A DNA stretch of 64,000 bases from Anthoceros angustus (GCA_010909165.1 MU008165.1:1426001-1490000); one strand, 5' to 3'; shown: positions 34,868-46,227, counted from the stretch's first letter. Notes: a model not told the origin generated them from the sequence alone. A program made the numbers and translations.

Positions 34868-35988
34868 CGTGCTCGGGCACCGTGAGGAGAATCTGGGATA
34901 CCAACAAGGCCAACTCCAGGGAGGTGCGAACTGCCAAAATGCACGTCATGCGTTTGTGTGTGGTGCCGCCACTGTGACTGTGCCTGTGCCGTTTCCGCTG
35001 TTTGGCCACTTTGTCAAGGAAACGGGCTGTGGCCCACCCACATGCTGCCTTGAATGCAGGCTGTAAAGCGTCATCAAGGTGGACTCGGAGCGAGTCATGG
35101 TCCCGCTGGTCACATGCTTCCTGGAACATTCCACATCTCGCTCTCGGCCTGTCCTAAAAGGGTGCGTAACTCTGTGATGTTACATGTACCAATTCTACAG
35201 AACCAGTTGTCGTTCCCACAGCACCCACTTGCCCATTTTAGTAGTAATCCTTCGCGTGCAGCATGGAGGCCTCCCTTGGTGACCTCCGGGAACATTGAAC
35301 GTGGACAGAGTGGAAGCAGGGTTTTGCGAGTCTAATCTTGACCTGCTTTGCGATTTGCGCTGTGCACTGGCACCCTAAGCTCATGTCCGGGGACCAGGGG
35401 AGATGGTGTGATGGGCATCGCCCCGGCCCTGTGTTCCCGCCCCTTGCTTTATTTGTCTAGCTGTCTGGCAGCTCAGCATCTTGACTCCCGGTATCGAAGA
35501 TCTTTGAAACGTCAAATTCGTTCACCAAGTACAAGCCTCGAAAGTTACACTGTATGTCCTCGAACCCTGCGCTTGTTTCATTGCTCTGAATTGATGTCAA
35601 GAACTTAAATACTGTTCTTCTTCGAGGGTTCTATTGAGGTACGTTATGTGAATGAGGGTCACTTACAGAATTTTATTGGCGCTAAAAGAATTTGAAGGAA
35701 CGGATTGTGGTCCTGAAGTGAATCTCAACGGGAAGGAAAGATGAAATACAAAGGTGGGTCCGGCATAGCCGGATAGTGCGAGCGTTGTGGGCGCGTTCCA
35801 TGAGGCAGACGAGCCCTGACTGCGGACTGCGGACTGCGGACTGCGGCCGAGCCGTGCCTATTAATTGCTGCCTCAGAGCCGTGCGCCTGGGGAGCCTGTG
35901 TGAGTGCAATCAAGAGTCCTGCCGGATCGCCGTCGCCATCTCTCCTGCCTGTGCCGATTTCGTGCTGCACCAGCGTGCGACTGCAACC
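34868..35988. other. Intergenic region between APE2 and the FSP1-like gene
   Basis: No supported gene. A 7 bp tandem repeat (CTGCGGA, about four units) lies at 35818-35846, shortly before the next start codon and likely in its leader or promoter. Confidence 0.4.
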
Positions 35989-37415
35989 ATGGCGGATGCG
36001 AAGAAGCACGTGGTGATCGTTGGAGGAGGCGTGGGAGGCGCCTCTGCGGCCAAGGCATTGGAGGATGTTGCGAATGTGACTCTCGTGGATCCGTAGGTGG
36101 CCCTGAACGATGCCTGCGGGAGCCGGGAGCTGGGAGCCGGGAGCTGGGATTGGGATTGGGAATGGGAGTCGTTGTGCTCTGTTTTTCTACCTTTTTGGGT
36201 GCGGCAGGGAGGCTGGCTCTGATGCGGGTTGTGCTTGTCTGATGGCATCCCCGCAGGAAGGACTACTTCGAGGTCCCCTACGCGGGGCTGCGGATGATCG
36301 TGGAGCCCAAGGTTGCAGAGAAGGCCATCTTCCTGCACTCCGAGTACCTCAAGAAGAGCACCCTGGTGCACGGCAGCGCCACCAGCATCTCGGACTCGGA
36401 AGTGGGCTTGAGCGATGGCACCTGCGTGCCGTACGACTACCTCGTCATCGCCACGGGGAGCACCTTCTCGGGGCCTGCCACAAGAGCGGAGCGCGTCTCC
36501 TTCCTCGAGACAGGTGGGTCGTGTGGGACATGGATCCGTGTGGGCTGGGGGTGGTAGCTGGGCGGCGACCACGGCGTTTGTGCTGACGCTGGCGTGGGCT
36601 GGCTGGCTGGCTCCCTGTGGCAGAGCACAAGAGACTGGTGGCAGCCAACTCCGTGCTGATCGTGGGAGGAGGCCCGGTGGGCGTGGAGCTGGCGGGCGAG
36701 ATCGTCACCGACTTCCCTGACAAGAAGGTGACGCTGGTGCACGGCGGGGACAGGCTCATCGAGTTCGTGCGGCCCAAGGCGGGCAAGAAGGCCTTGGATT
36801 GGCTGGTGTCGAAGAAGGTGGAGGTGATTCTGAACGACCGAGTGGAGGTCCAGCCCGGCTCCACCGACGTGCCCTCCGCCACCGCTTCCGGGAAGGCTCT
36901 CTCGGCCGATGCCCTGTTCGTGGCCATCGGGAAGAAGGTGGGCAGCGGCTGGCTCCAGGAGTCGTCTCTGGCGAGTGCTGTGGACGCTGACGGGAGGTTG
37001 AAGGTGAACGCCACCACTCTGGCTGTTGAGGGCAAGGAGAACGTGTTCGCCGTCGGGGACGTTACGGACATCAAGGTGCCCGCAATTCCTCCTGGACGAA
37101 TTTCCTGGCTTTGCATCTCCTTCCCTGGATTAATGGTGTGACTGGCGGGCTTTGCAGGAAAACAAGCAAGGATACTACGCTGCCAAGCACGCAGAGGTGG
37201 TTGCGAAGAACATCAAGACGCTCATCAAGGCGGGGAAAAACCCCAAGCCGGCCTTGTACAAGTCAGGGCCGCCCATGGGCGTCGTCAGCCTCGGCCGGAA
37301 GAGCGCTGTGGCGGATCTTCCCTTCGGCGTTTTCCAGGGCAAAATCCCCGCCTTGATCAAGAGCAAAGACCTCTTCATTTCTAAAACACGGAAAGACTTG
37401 GGATTGGCGGCATGA
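35989..37415 (+). CDS. AIFM2/FSP1-like FAD-dependent NAD(P)H oxidoreductase
   Basis: Exons: 35989-36092, 36257-36513, 36624-37075 and 37158-37415, giving 356 residues. An N-terminal FAD Rossmann motif (VVIVGGGVGGASAA), YLVIATGST, a second dinucleotide motif for NAD(P)H (VLIVGGGPVGVELAGEI) and the FAD-closing VFAVGDVTD appear in the usual order. The C-terminal part (PFGVFQGKIPALIKSKDLF) is that of the AIFM2 branch rather than mitochondrial AIF. Length agrees with human FSP1 (373). Human FSP1 reduces ubiquinone and vitamin K at membranes and blocks lipid peroxidation. Here the start reads MADAKK, without the N-myristoylation signal of human FSP1, and no transit peptide is obvious, so the location is open. 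The substrate is inferred only. Confidence 0.88.
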
Positions 37416-38169
37416 CTGTTGTGAACCTGTTTGCAGTTTGACACTTGTATTGTAGTACTAGGAACATTTATTGGACAAAGCTGTGAGTTTTTGTCGTGCG
37501 CCCCATGTCCTGCCCTGCCCGCCTGGAAATCCACCTCCTCTGCTTTGTCTCTTGGAATTCAGTTCTAGTGATAGATGCTATTTGAAGTGAGGACACTTCA
37601 GGATGGAATCAGGGAGAGGACAGCTCGTCACCACATCAAGAGGATTGTTTAATGAGAACGAAAGGAGTACAGACCTCAGAGCAAATTGTAGATAGAACAG
37701 TTGAAGAATACTATCTCAATCATTTGCATGGTTTGCCGACAAGATTAGTGCTTTCGAATCTGTGAAGATGGACTGGCCTTCAGAGAAGGTACAAACAAGA
37801 CGACCATCATGAGTACTATAAGGAAAGTGTAGCCGAAAACTGTAAAATTCGACAGCAGCAATGAGATTCCAATCGTCTTCCTACCTCAAAACCTGTCCTC
37901 ACGAAACTTCGAAGAGCACTGAAATCTGCGTGTTAAGACAGCTAGGACGAAGACTGTGAGGCCGGTCTGCGACCGATTATCTGGGCCTACAGAGACGCTC
38001 ATCGTTTCAATTTCAGTCCTTATTACTCCTTAAAATTCGACTGCTTGCAACGCAAACTTCCCAGGGAAGCGTACGCATTCCGTAAGTGAATCCAGAGAAA
38101 ATGCGTCCTTTGCCCAGCACGAACCGTCCGCAGATGCTAATAATATCATCAAAATATGGCTCCTTGCAC

Positions 38170-38622
38170 TCAGAGCACAATTAATGCTGATACTTCCTCA
38201 TGGCAGCTATCACCAACTCCTCGGTTACTTCTACCTTTGCCTTGTTTGTTTACCTTCGAAGTGGAAGTCTTTGATGAAGCCTCCATCTTGAGGCGCTCTT
38301 CTTCCATTTGCTCCCTCCGATGCCCACATTCCAACGTCCGCAAACACGTGAGCCTGAGCAGCTTCCTACAGTCCAATTCCGAGCAAACAGTCGAAGCAAT
38401 ATTCAACACCTGTACAAAGTCTCTCTTTTCCCCGCACCAGGAAAGATCCGTGTACTTGCCAGTCATGGAAAGCTCGCCCGTAATCTGTTCTACAGACATG
38501 GACTCCAATTTTCGGGGCCTCTGACTCTCAGCACCGGAAGAACGAACAATTCCCCCACAAAAAATGCAATTGATTGCTGGAGGGGATTCGCCTCTCGAAG
38601 CCAATGAAAACATCTCCAGCAA
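38170..38622 (-). CDS. Hypothetical protein, unrecognised
   Basis: The open frame could encode up to 150 residues, including CIFCGG, a central stretch with VLNIASTVCSELDCRKLLRL and a basic Ser/Lys-rich C-terminus. I do not recognise a family. Open frames of this length can occur by chance in this window and no introns or flanking signals support it. It is listed only because the middle portion has a protein-like composition. Confidence 0.2.
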   Translation of the reverse strand: MLEMFSLASRGESPPAINCIFCGGIVRSSGAESQRPRKLESMSVEQITGELSMTGKYTDLSWCGEKRDFVQVLNIASTVCSELDCRKLLRLTCLRTLECGHRREQMEEERLKMEASSKTSTSKVNKQGKGRSNRGVGDSCHEEVSALIVL

Positions 38623-40134
38623 CCGCGCTGTGCAGCAAATTCGCCACCATCCCGACTGCTAGACAGTCTCATCGCATACTTACTAGACGACCCAACTTCA
38701 ACCCCAGCATGTCCTCAGAATACTCTAGCTGCGTCAGGGATCAACAACCAAACCCTCTCCAAAGGAAAACAAAACTTGTGAGGACGGGGACCGAACAAAT
38801 GTGATAGGCATCGACTGCAATAATAACAGACTGCAAGCCGGGCACTGATAGTCCTCAGCAAGGAGATTCCCTCTCTTATTGAATTAAAATTAATTAATTA
38901 ATTAATTAATTATTTAATTAGAGGCTCAAACCACTTTTAAATCAATATCCACTTTTTTCTGCCCAAAAATACCCCAGAACCATTCGTCGTTTTGGGGTTA
39001 AACACTTGTCTCGGAAAGGTTGCTCATGTAGGGGCGAAGGTTAATTCATAGTATTTAGGCGCCAAGAAGATGACGATTTGGAACTTCAGCATGTGAGGGC
39101 CAGTGCCCTTAGCTACTACCATGCTAACTATTATGAAATAAGGTTTGATGGACACAATGCCGCTCCTAATAGACCTTGCATGTTTTTAGACATGAAGCAA
39201 ATGGCTGCGTTGTAGTAGTTAACCATTTTGGATTACACAACATACTCTTCCCTTTGACAATGTCGGCCGTTACTGTCCTTTACTCATGTTGATAAGTCAT
39301 GATAAATAAAGATACACCACATTTCACATGTGACGAAGACAAGTATTGTCAAACAATACTTTACTCTATTCCAAAACCTTTAAAGTGATGGATGCCGGGC
39401 CCCATGCTGGTAAAAATATTAAGCTTGTACTAGGTGATTGCCATGTGAAGACGATCTTCAATTAGTCTAAGAAAAGAAGATTATGGTAGCTATTCATTTT
39501 GCTGCTTATTTCATTATAATAGCTATTCATTAATGTAGGTGTAGGATCACCCTTTTGAGAACGGGATTATAATTAATGGTACCTGGACTGGAGAACCAAT
39601 ACAAAATTCGTGTATGATTAGTATTTTTTAAATTCTAAAGGCTTCAATTTGAAATTTAAATTCTAGAGGCTTCAAGGTGAAACCTGTACCACATTTGCAT
39701 ATCCTATCCGGGCCCCTTCAAAGTTCACCACAACATGTAGGTTTCTCATGTGCCGTGAATAGCTTTGCATAAGCTGGAGCCTTCAAAGTTACGGGATGAG
39801 GTATAAATATGATATCGGTCATTAAGATATAGGTAACCCGATGATGTATGAATATGGTGTCGGTCATTGAGATATAGGTAACCCTATAACTTTAGGTGTA
39901 CCTAAAAATAAACTCCATAAACTTTACCAACCCATTATAGTTTGAGGGTGTGATATTCATTCACCGTTATTGTTAGTGTGAGGGGCCAAGTTTTTTTTAG
40001 GGGATTTGACGCACACGCGAACCCTACCTTAAGCCCAGAAGAAGAAGAAGAAAAGAATTTTATTGAAGCCCACTAAGGACGGATTTCCGTCATGAAATCC
40101 GTGACTTGTACTTAACAACTTGTACCAGGCAACC

Positions 40135-40342
40135 CGAGATCACCTCATGACTTTTGGCCCCATCGTTATGCTCTCACTAAAGTAGCGAGATCACCTCATG
40201 ACTTTTGGCCCCATCGTTATGCTCTCACTAAAGTACTGAAAGTCATGCACTTCAGAGGAAATAAAATGTGCCGGACGACGCTCTCCTTACATAGCCCTCA
40301 GTCGTGAGTCGTGAGTCGTGAGTCGTGAGTCGTGAGTCGTGA
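40135..40342 (+). repeat. 51 bp duplication followed by a GTCGTGA heptamer repeat
   Basis: Two identical 51 bp units span about 40135-40236. About 65 bp later the heptamer GTCGTGA repeats about six times (40303-40342). Both lie 270-470 bp upstream of the coding sequence at 40608. Confidence 0.85.
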
Positions 40343-40607
40343 AACTCGTCTCGTCCGAGTGGCGGGGAGGACGGGTCAGTGTGGTTTCAATTCGGCTCCC
40401 GCTTTCGTTCCAACTTTTCCCGCGTCTTCACTTCTTCCCGCCAGCTTTCACCGCAGCCTGCTTCTTCCTTTGATGCCATGGGCTCGCGGCTAGCACCCGC
40501 ATTGCAAGGTTGCGCCCCACCTGCCTGCAGCCCCGGTCGACTTTCGTCTCCGGCGTCTCCAGTGTCTGCTGCGCCTTTGTCTCAGCCGGAGAACCGGGGT
40601 TGCCGTG

Positions 40608-41306
40608 ATGGTGATTGCGTTGAAGCCTGGCAAGTTCTATGGTAACTCCCTGCCGCGGCCTCGGATCCTGCCTAATGTGCCTGATGAGGAGAGGGTGGAT
40701 CCGCCGCCGTCTGTGAATGGATCGCTCTTACGATGGGCCGCCGATGCGTCGTGGAGGATGGGGGGACTGTGCAAGCAGACCAAGCGGTTCCAGGGAAAGA
40801 TTGAGGGCCGGCTCAGCAAGCTGAAGGAGATGAATGAAGACTCGGAGCCCGAGCCTGAGGAGGAGGAGAAGTTGCCGGCGGTCAAGTCTTCCAGCGCCGT
40901 GAGTAGCTTGAAGCGGAGAGGCTGGTTTGGAGGACAGTCCTCGCACAGATCCTCCAGATGGAAGCCACACAGGAAAAGGTCTTCCGGGAAGAAGGCCCCG
41001 TTGCGGCTCACCTCCGGGAAGGACTTGATGGAGAAGCTCGACCGGGGCTCTGCCAGATTTGAGCCTGATGCATTGAGGAAGAGAGGCGGGACAAAGATCG
41101 CCGCCGCTCCGGATGCTAAACGACCCCGGGGAAAGGCCGTGAAGCGGGAACTTACGGAGGAAGACTTGTCGGAGCACGGCTCGGACAGCAGCGAGGATGA
41201 CGAGGAAGAAGAGGACGAGGAGGCTCAGGTTGAGTCGCTGCTGGCCAAGATCAAGTCTGGTGCCGTTCCTCTCAGGCGGAGTGCCCGGCTTCAACGGTCT
41301 GTTTGA
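40608..41306 (+). CDS. Conserved plant protein of unknown function with acidic C-terminus
   Basis: The intronless frame encodes 232 residues from the ATG of MVIALKPGKFYGNSLPRPR. This N-terminus (ALKPGKFYG..LPRPR...RVDPPxSV...W...MGGL...RxQGxIEG) is one I recall from an uncharacterised protein family widespread in plants. The middle is Lys/Arg/Ser-rich with possible nuclear localisation signals (KPHRKR, AKRPRGKAVKR). Near the C-terminus there is a Glu/Asp run, then LRRSARLQRSV. The composition suggests a nuclear, chromatin- or RNA-associated protein, but the function is unknown. The coding region is GC-rich like its expressed neighbours, which supports a real gene. Confidence 0.7.
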   Translation: MVIALKPGKFYGNSLPRPRILPNVPDEERVDPPPSVNGSLLRWAADASWRMGGLCKQTKRFQGKIEGRLSKLKEMNEDSEPEPEEEEKLPAVKSSSAVSSLKRRGWFGGQSSHRSSRWKPHRKRSSGKKAPLRLTSGKDLMEKLDRGSARFEPDALRKRGGTKIAAAPDAKRPRGKAVKRELTEEDLSEHGSDSSEDDEEEEDEEAQVESLLAKIKSGAVPLRRSARLQRSV

Positions 41307-42013
41307 GAACGGAAATTGTCTCGGCCGGTCGAGCGGAATGTATTTTGGACGGAACGCAGGGTAGCAGCTTGCTCCCTTCAGATTGATCTGATTCTCGTAA
41401 TTTTTAGCGCTGTCGATTGCATCTTGCTTTCTGTAACAACCAGAAGCACAGCGCTTTACTGCCTTGCGCTTGACAATTTGCTGCCAGCTGTTCTTTCACA
41501 ACTCTGCCGGGATGGTGGAAAACAGGTGATTGAATTAGTTTGGAAAACGATCTCAAAACTCTCTCGCCTTTGTATATATAATCGTCGATGCCCCCGAGGC
41601 ACCTTGATCTTGTAGCTACAGCTCAGCTTCTTCCTGACCTGTTTACAGCCATTCTTGGCTTCAATTGAAAAGTGGAATCGGCATGCTTAATCCTCCATGC
41701 CCCGAGTCAATCGTTTGCCCTCATCCCCTCTTGAAACTTCAAAGTTCCATACCTTACCGTCTTGCCAAGACCATCCATCAGCATTCCTTCCTTCAAGAGT
41801 TCTCGTTGCACTAACTACATGCACAGCGCACGCCGATTGGTAAAAATACGACAACCAAGTGAATGCGGAGCCCCTTTGCTTCTTCAAATTCTGAACATCC
41901 ACAGGAACAACTGCGGCTTGCACATGGCTTTGCCACTGGCACCTGTGCTCTATAAATACATACAAAAATGATGGTTTGAGGCTTCAGTGCTGCCTCTGAT
42001 ATTGCTGAGCCAC
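41307..42013. other. Convergent 3' flanks
   Basis: This lies between the stop codons of the unknown plant protein (plus) and cornichon (minus). It contains only short unsupported frames. Confidence 0.4.
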
Positions 42014-42762
42014 TTAGTTCTCTTCTATGATTTCCAAGAGCATCCTGCCGAAACGTCACACGAAGGCATTCAGCTGACTGACCATCTAGGACAACAAGGA
42101 ATGTCCAAACATCTCAACATACCCTACCTGAAAATAACGACGAAAAAGATGAGTAGAGTGAATCCCAGCTTCACAAGCCTGTACTTCTTCTCATAATCTA
42201 ACTGATTAAAAATCTCCGTAACGTCCAAGAGATACTGTTTCCTCTGGTACCTGATTAAATAGGGATAGGAACGGACAGATAGGAGCTCAGTGATACAAAA
42301 TGACAAAGAAGATAAAGTTTCAATAGGGCCTGGGCCTGCAAAGTACACAGCAGAGCTTCACTTACAATCTTCCGTGGAAATATATGAGGGGGGCATTCAC
42401 CAGAAACATGATCCAGTGTCCAGTGAGCAAAAAAAAGACGGACAAGGCAGCATGCAATCCAAAATCCCAAAGAACAACTCTGTTGATCCTGCTTGCTGAG
42501 TCGTAGGGGTTGATGTAGTCAAACTCCAAATCCGATAGGCTCATTAGCTGCCAAATTGTTCAGAACATAGCCTCAATTCAGTCAGTCAGCCAGAAAGGAA
42601 TCCCGCATAGGGTCAGCAACAACAATTTAGAGGTCTCACACATGGTGCTGGAACTTTCAAATTGCGGCAGCGAATGATGCGACTCACCTGGTATACAAGA
42701 AGCATCAGCTGTCCGGCCACACCGAAGAACGAAATTAACCACAGCGTCAATCCCGCTACCAT
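42014..42762 (-). CDS. Cornichon-family cargo receptor
   Basis: Exons on the minus strand: 42762-42688, 42547-42366, 42250-42128 and 42044-42014, giving 136 residues, the usual cornichon length. The signature is clear: MSLSDLEFDYINPYDSASR (family LxDLExDYINPYD), FLLTGHWIMFLVNAPLIYFH, and LLDVTEIFNQLDYEKKYRLV followed by a hydrophobic helix. Three to four membrane segments are expected. Cornichon proteins are ER cargo receptors that load transmembrane proteins into COPII vesicles; in plants they sort, for example, sodium transporters. The last exon is only 31 bp (MLLEIIEEN after the split Arg) and is chosen because it gives a clean splice and a plausible acidic tail. If intron 3 is not spliced the protein ends one residue later. 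Confidence 0.92.
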
Positions 42763-43073
42763 GATTTGAGCCTGGAAACAGGCAGCTCGGGCATTCGAAT
42801 CGTTCCGGCACGATCATTGGTGTCTCTGGTGCCCGTTGGCATCCATGCAGTTGCAGCTTGTCGGGTCGGTACTCTGTTGGCCAGCGTACGCCAGAGCATA
42901 AATGTGTCCGTGGTGCAATGCTGTTGCGCGCCGGAGAACGCCCGCCCTAATTTTGTTTCTCGTCGGTCCCAACATCGGGCGGAGCACTTGTCTCCATATT
43001 TTTATGCAAATCGCCTTATAGTATATATTCCTGGTCCGAGACTCTCGGTGCGGGTGTTGGCTGATACCAAATC
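42763..43073. promoter_or_regulatory. Bidirectional promoter between cornichon and the Gfo/Idh/MocA gene
   Basis: Only 311 bp separate the two divergent start codons. A TATA-like stretch (CTTATAGTATATATTCC) at 43014-43030 lies about 45 bp before the plus-strand ATG. No equally good TATA box faces the cornichon side. Confidence 0.5.
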
Positions 43074-45266
43074 ATGGGGGAGGCAGCAGATCCTGGATTT
43101 GCATTGCTTGGAGCGGGCACTTTCGTTCAGATGCAATATTTGCCCCTGCTTAAAACGCTTCCCGTTGCTATGAGCCTCCAAGCTGTGTGGAGCCGATCTC
43201 AGGTATATCTCCTGGGCCGACATTTCTTTCTTCGATGTTATTGTCTCCATTCCACACTCCAAACCTGTCGCGAACCCTCACCATAATTGAACAGGCAGCA
43301 GCTGAGGCAATGTTCGCGCAAGCAAAAGATTTTTCTCCAACTGCAAAAACCAAGTGGGGGGAAGACGGACTGGAGGAGATTCTGCAGGATACTAGTGTGC
43401 ACGGGGTCTTTGTTGTTTTGCCTCCTCAAGTCCAGGTAGGGCCTCCTCTCCTTTTGTCAGAAAGCTCACTGAGGCATTTTTAGCACAAATTCTTGCACTG
43501 GAATCATAAGTACCTGATTTGTAGGAGTAAGTGGTTGCACGTTTTCCCCATTGTCTCCTCTTCTGCCTTGCAGCTCAAGATTGTCTCCCGAGCTTTGAAG
43601 GCAGGAAAACATGTGCTCCAAGGTGATGAGAAATTCTCTTGTAGGACAGGACTTTACCAGCAGTGATCTTGTTTTCCTGTACTGGTCTTTCCTTGTCTGG
43701 TTAAAATCTTCAACATCCTTTCTAAACTATTTCCGTGGTCACATGATTGATGGCTGAAGAGAAGCCTGTCGGTTCAAGTAAGTTCATTCCAGAGTGCCAT
43801 TTGTCTTGCTTTGTTAGCTGCTTCAGATTGTTGTGCCGATGAGCGTGTTGTAGCGCATGACCACCTTATTTCAGACTGAGGAGGTCATGTCCACTGCCGA
43901 GTTTGCTGTTACTTGGTGTCCGCAGCTGTTAAAGAAGCATGTGATGTCCTCCGAACGTACGAAGGTTTGCGCGATTCTGGCAGCAAGATACCCATTTGGG
44001 CAGTGGGAGAAAATTACCGCTTCGAACCTGGGCTAATCGCGGTATGTAAGGGTGATTCAGGGCTTGCCTGTGTCCAAGAGAGCCTGCCGACCCTACTACT
44101 AATCGGAAGTTGCTGCAATTCCACAATGCTGCAGGGAGCCAGAATGGCCGAGACAATTGGGAATTTTGTGAATGTGCAAGTCATCGTTGAATCACCTATG
44201 CCGCCTACAAATCCATACTTCTCAAGTGCGTGGCGCAGGGACCCTGCCTTTGAGGTGTGAAGAGTAATCGCATCCAGTTCATGTGTGGCATTCGGGCATG
44301 GTGTGGTGCTGGCATGATGACTTCTGTGGGTCTTCTCGTAAGCTGTGAAATCCTCTTGCCCCCTCGTTTTGCAGGGTGCATTTATCAAGGATGGGGGTGT
44401 CCACTTCGTAGCAGGCCTCCGACTGGTAAGAACGAGCAGCAGTACATTGGCGTGCATGTACTACTGCTGCAGGGCCCGTCATGTGCCTTTTTACCTTATA
44501 CAGGTCTCGTGGTTCGCAGATCACAGGATGTAACATCTCATCAGTTGGCGCCATCACAACGCATGCTGATCCGGCCCTGCCACCTCCTGACAATGTATCA
44601 GCAATCCTGTAGGTTACTCCAGGCACTCCTCCACGTCCCTGCTGATGCGTTTCAGAGTCTGAGCTGAACCCTGTAATGCCGCTCGCAGTAAACTCGACAA
44701 CGGCTGCCCAGGGGTGCTCGTCATGTCATGGTCTTCCACTTCCCGCCAGGTACCCATCCACCTGTTCCCAGCTGCACCACTGCCACTCCCATCATCTCCC
44801 AGTCATCTACCTGTTTCTGCACCATGGCATCTCTCATACTAAGCTCACTTACCATGTCAGTTGACGCAGGCCCTCTGGCGAGTAGTAGGAAGTACTGGAA
44901 CTGTGGAGGTTTCACGACAGATCCAAAACGGCCTCCCGGGTTACCTTGTAAGTAAACAACCAAGAACCGCTTCCAACCGAGCAGTTCTTTCAACGTGCAT
45001 CTGACACTCTCGTACACATTCCCACGCCACAGGTCACTCTCCTACGTCCAACAGAGAACCCCAAACCGGAGTTCCATCCATTCGCGGGAGTGCAAGAAGA
45101 GCTGAGGTCCTTCGTCCAGGACGTGACTGATGGACTCGCGGCAGAGAAGGCAGACCCCAACAGCTCAGTCCTGGAAAGCCTCCGCGACCTCGCCGTCATC
45201 GAAGCCCTGCTGGAGTCGGGCGCCAACGGAGGCCGCTCCACGTTTGTGAAATCGGCTGTCTGGTGA
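43074..45266 (+). CDS. Gfo/Idh/MocA-family NAD(P)-dependent oxidoreductase
   Basis: Eleven exons: 43074-43202, 43295-43435, 43574-43622, 43760-43777, 43926-44041, 44135-44254, 44375-44425, 44520-44608, 44689-44749, 44870-44947 and 45033-45266, giving 361 residues. The N-terminal Rossmann motif is [20 protein letters not shown] and [14 protein letters not shown] follow, the latter containing the EKP motif whose Lys is catalytic in this family. The C-terminal sheet domain includes [30 protein letters not shown] and TGTVEVSRQ. The EKPVG sequence is encoded almost entirely by an 18 bp microexon (43760-43777) with an AAG acceptor. The substrate cannot be told from sequence; related plant genes are annotated only as oxidoreductases. 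No transit peptide is evident. Confidence 0.88.
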
Positions 45267-45615
45267 TTCTGTTCCTCAGTTCCAAACACACAAACTTTCT
45301 TACCCCAACTCTGGCGTTTTTACCTCGACCCTAACTCGGTTTCATCTTCATTCACCCTCCTCCACCTCACCTCGTTCAACGAATTCCGATTGGCCGGCAC
45401 CATATCCGCTCGCACAAGGCGGGGATTGGCGGATGAGCTCGCGGTCTATCCCCGCGAGCCCGCGTGCTGGTCGCGCTCCCGCCCTCCGCTTCCGCATCCA
45501 CACCGGCTTGCCTCGCAGCCCTCCACAAGCTCACCACGCTGCTCCCACCATCTTCCCCACGCTTCCTCCCCGCACTGCGTTCCGTGCACAGGACTCGGCA
45601 AGGACCACGGCAACA
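45267..45615. promoter_or_regulatory. PsaD upstream region and leader
   Basis: The short interval between the oxidoreductase stop and the PsaD start is pyrimidine-rich, with CTCACCT and CCTCCACC words and no clear TATA box, which is common for photosystem nuclear genes. It holds an in-frame upstream start at 45433. Confidence 0.4.
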
Positions 45616-46227
45616 ATGGCGGCCATTGCATCAGCCTCGGCAGCCCTGGTGGCGGCGGCGCCCGCCAAGGAAGCTTCCTGCAAGCCGGCTTCCACCTCCT
45701 CCTTCGCCAGGAGCTCGGCCCTGTTCGGGCAGAGGCTGAACACGGCGTGTGCCGGCGCCCGCGTCTGCATGACCGCGGCAACCGAGGCCCCAGCAGGGTT
45801 TACCCCCCCGGAGCTGAAGGCCGACACGCCATCCCCCATCTTCGGAGGCAGCACTGGCGGGCTGCTGCGCAAGGCGCAGGTGGAGGAGTTCTATGTCATC
45901 ACCTGGGAATCTCCCAAGGAGCAGATCTTCGAGCTGCCGACGGGCGGGGCGGCCATCATGCGCTCGGGCCCCAACCTGCTGAAGCTGGCCCGGAAGGAGC
46001 AGTGCTTGGCGCTCGGTACCAAGCTCCGCACCAAGTTCAAGATCCAGTACCAGTTCTACCGGGTGTTCCCCAACGGCGAGGTGCAGTACCTGCACCCCAA
46101 GGACGGCGTGTACCCGGAGAAGGTCAATGCCGGCAGGAAGGGCACCAACATCAACAGCCGCAGCATCGGCAAGAATGCCAACCCCGCCACTGTGAAGTTT
46201 ACCGGCAAGACCGCCTACGAGTTGTAG
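45616..46227 (+). CDS. PSAD: Photosystem I subunit II (PsaD), chloroplast precursor
   Basis: The single exon encodes 203 residues. PsaD sits on the stromal face of photosystem I and forms the ferredoxin docking site together with PsaC and PsaE. The transit peptide is Ala/Ser-rich ([20 protein letters not shown]...). The mature region carries the conserved [62 protein letters not shown] and the C-terminal [14 protein letters not shown]. The frame is open upstream to another ATG at 45433, which would add 61 residues. I chose 45616 because MAAIASASA looks like a standard chloroplast transit peptide start and the extension does not resemble PsaD. Confidence 0.97.
   Translation: MAAIASASAALVAAAPAKEASCKPASTSSFARSSALFGQRLNTACAGARVCMTAATEAPAGFTPPELKADTPSPIFGGSTGGLLRKAQVEEFYVITWESPKEQIFELPTGGAAIMRSGPNLLKLARKEQCLALGTKLRTKFKIQYQFYRVFPNGEVQYLHPKDGVYPEKVNAGRKGTNINSRSIGKNANPATVKFTGKTAYEL

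Larger units (their letters stand above)
37416..40607. other. Long AT-rich intergenic region with short repeats
   Basis: Apart from the weak open frame at 38170-38622 no gene is supported. Visible features are an ATTA simple repeat (38884-38920), a 45 bp duplication with CGGTCATT at 39816 and 39861, a 51 bp duplication starting CACCTCATGA at 40141 and 40192, and a GTCGTGA heptamer repeated about six times at 40303-40342. Confidence 0.5.

Noticed and set aside
38884-38925. AATT simple repeat as replication origin or promoter
   Set aside because: Plain AT microsatellite; nothing else supports a function.
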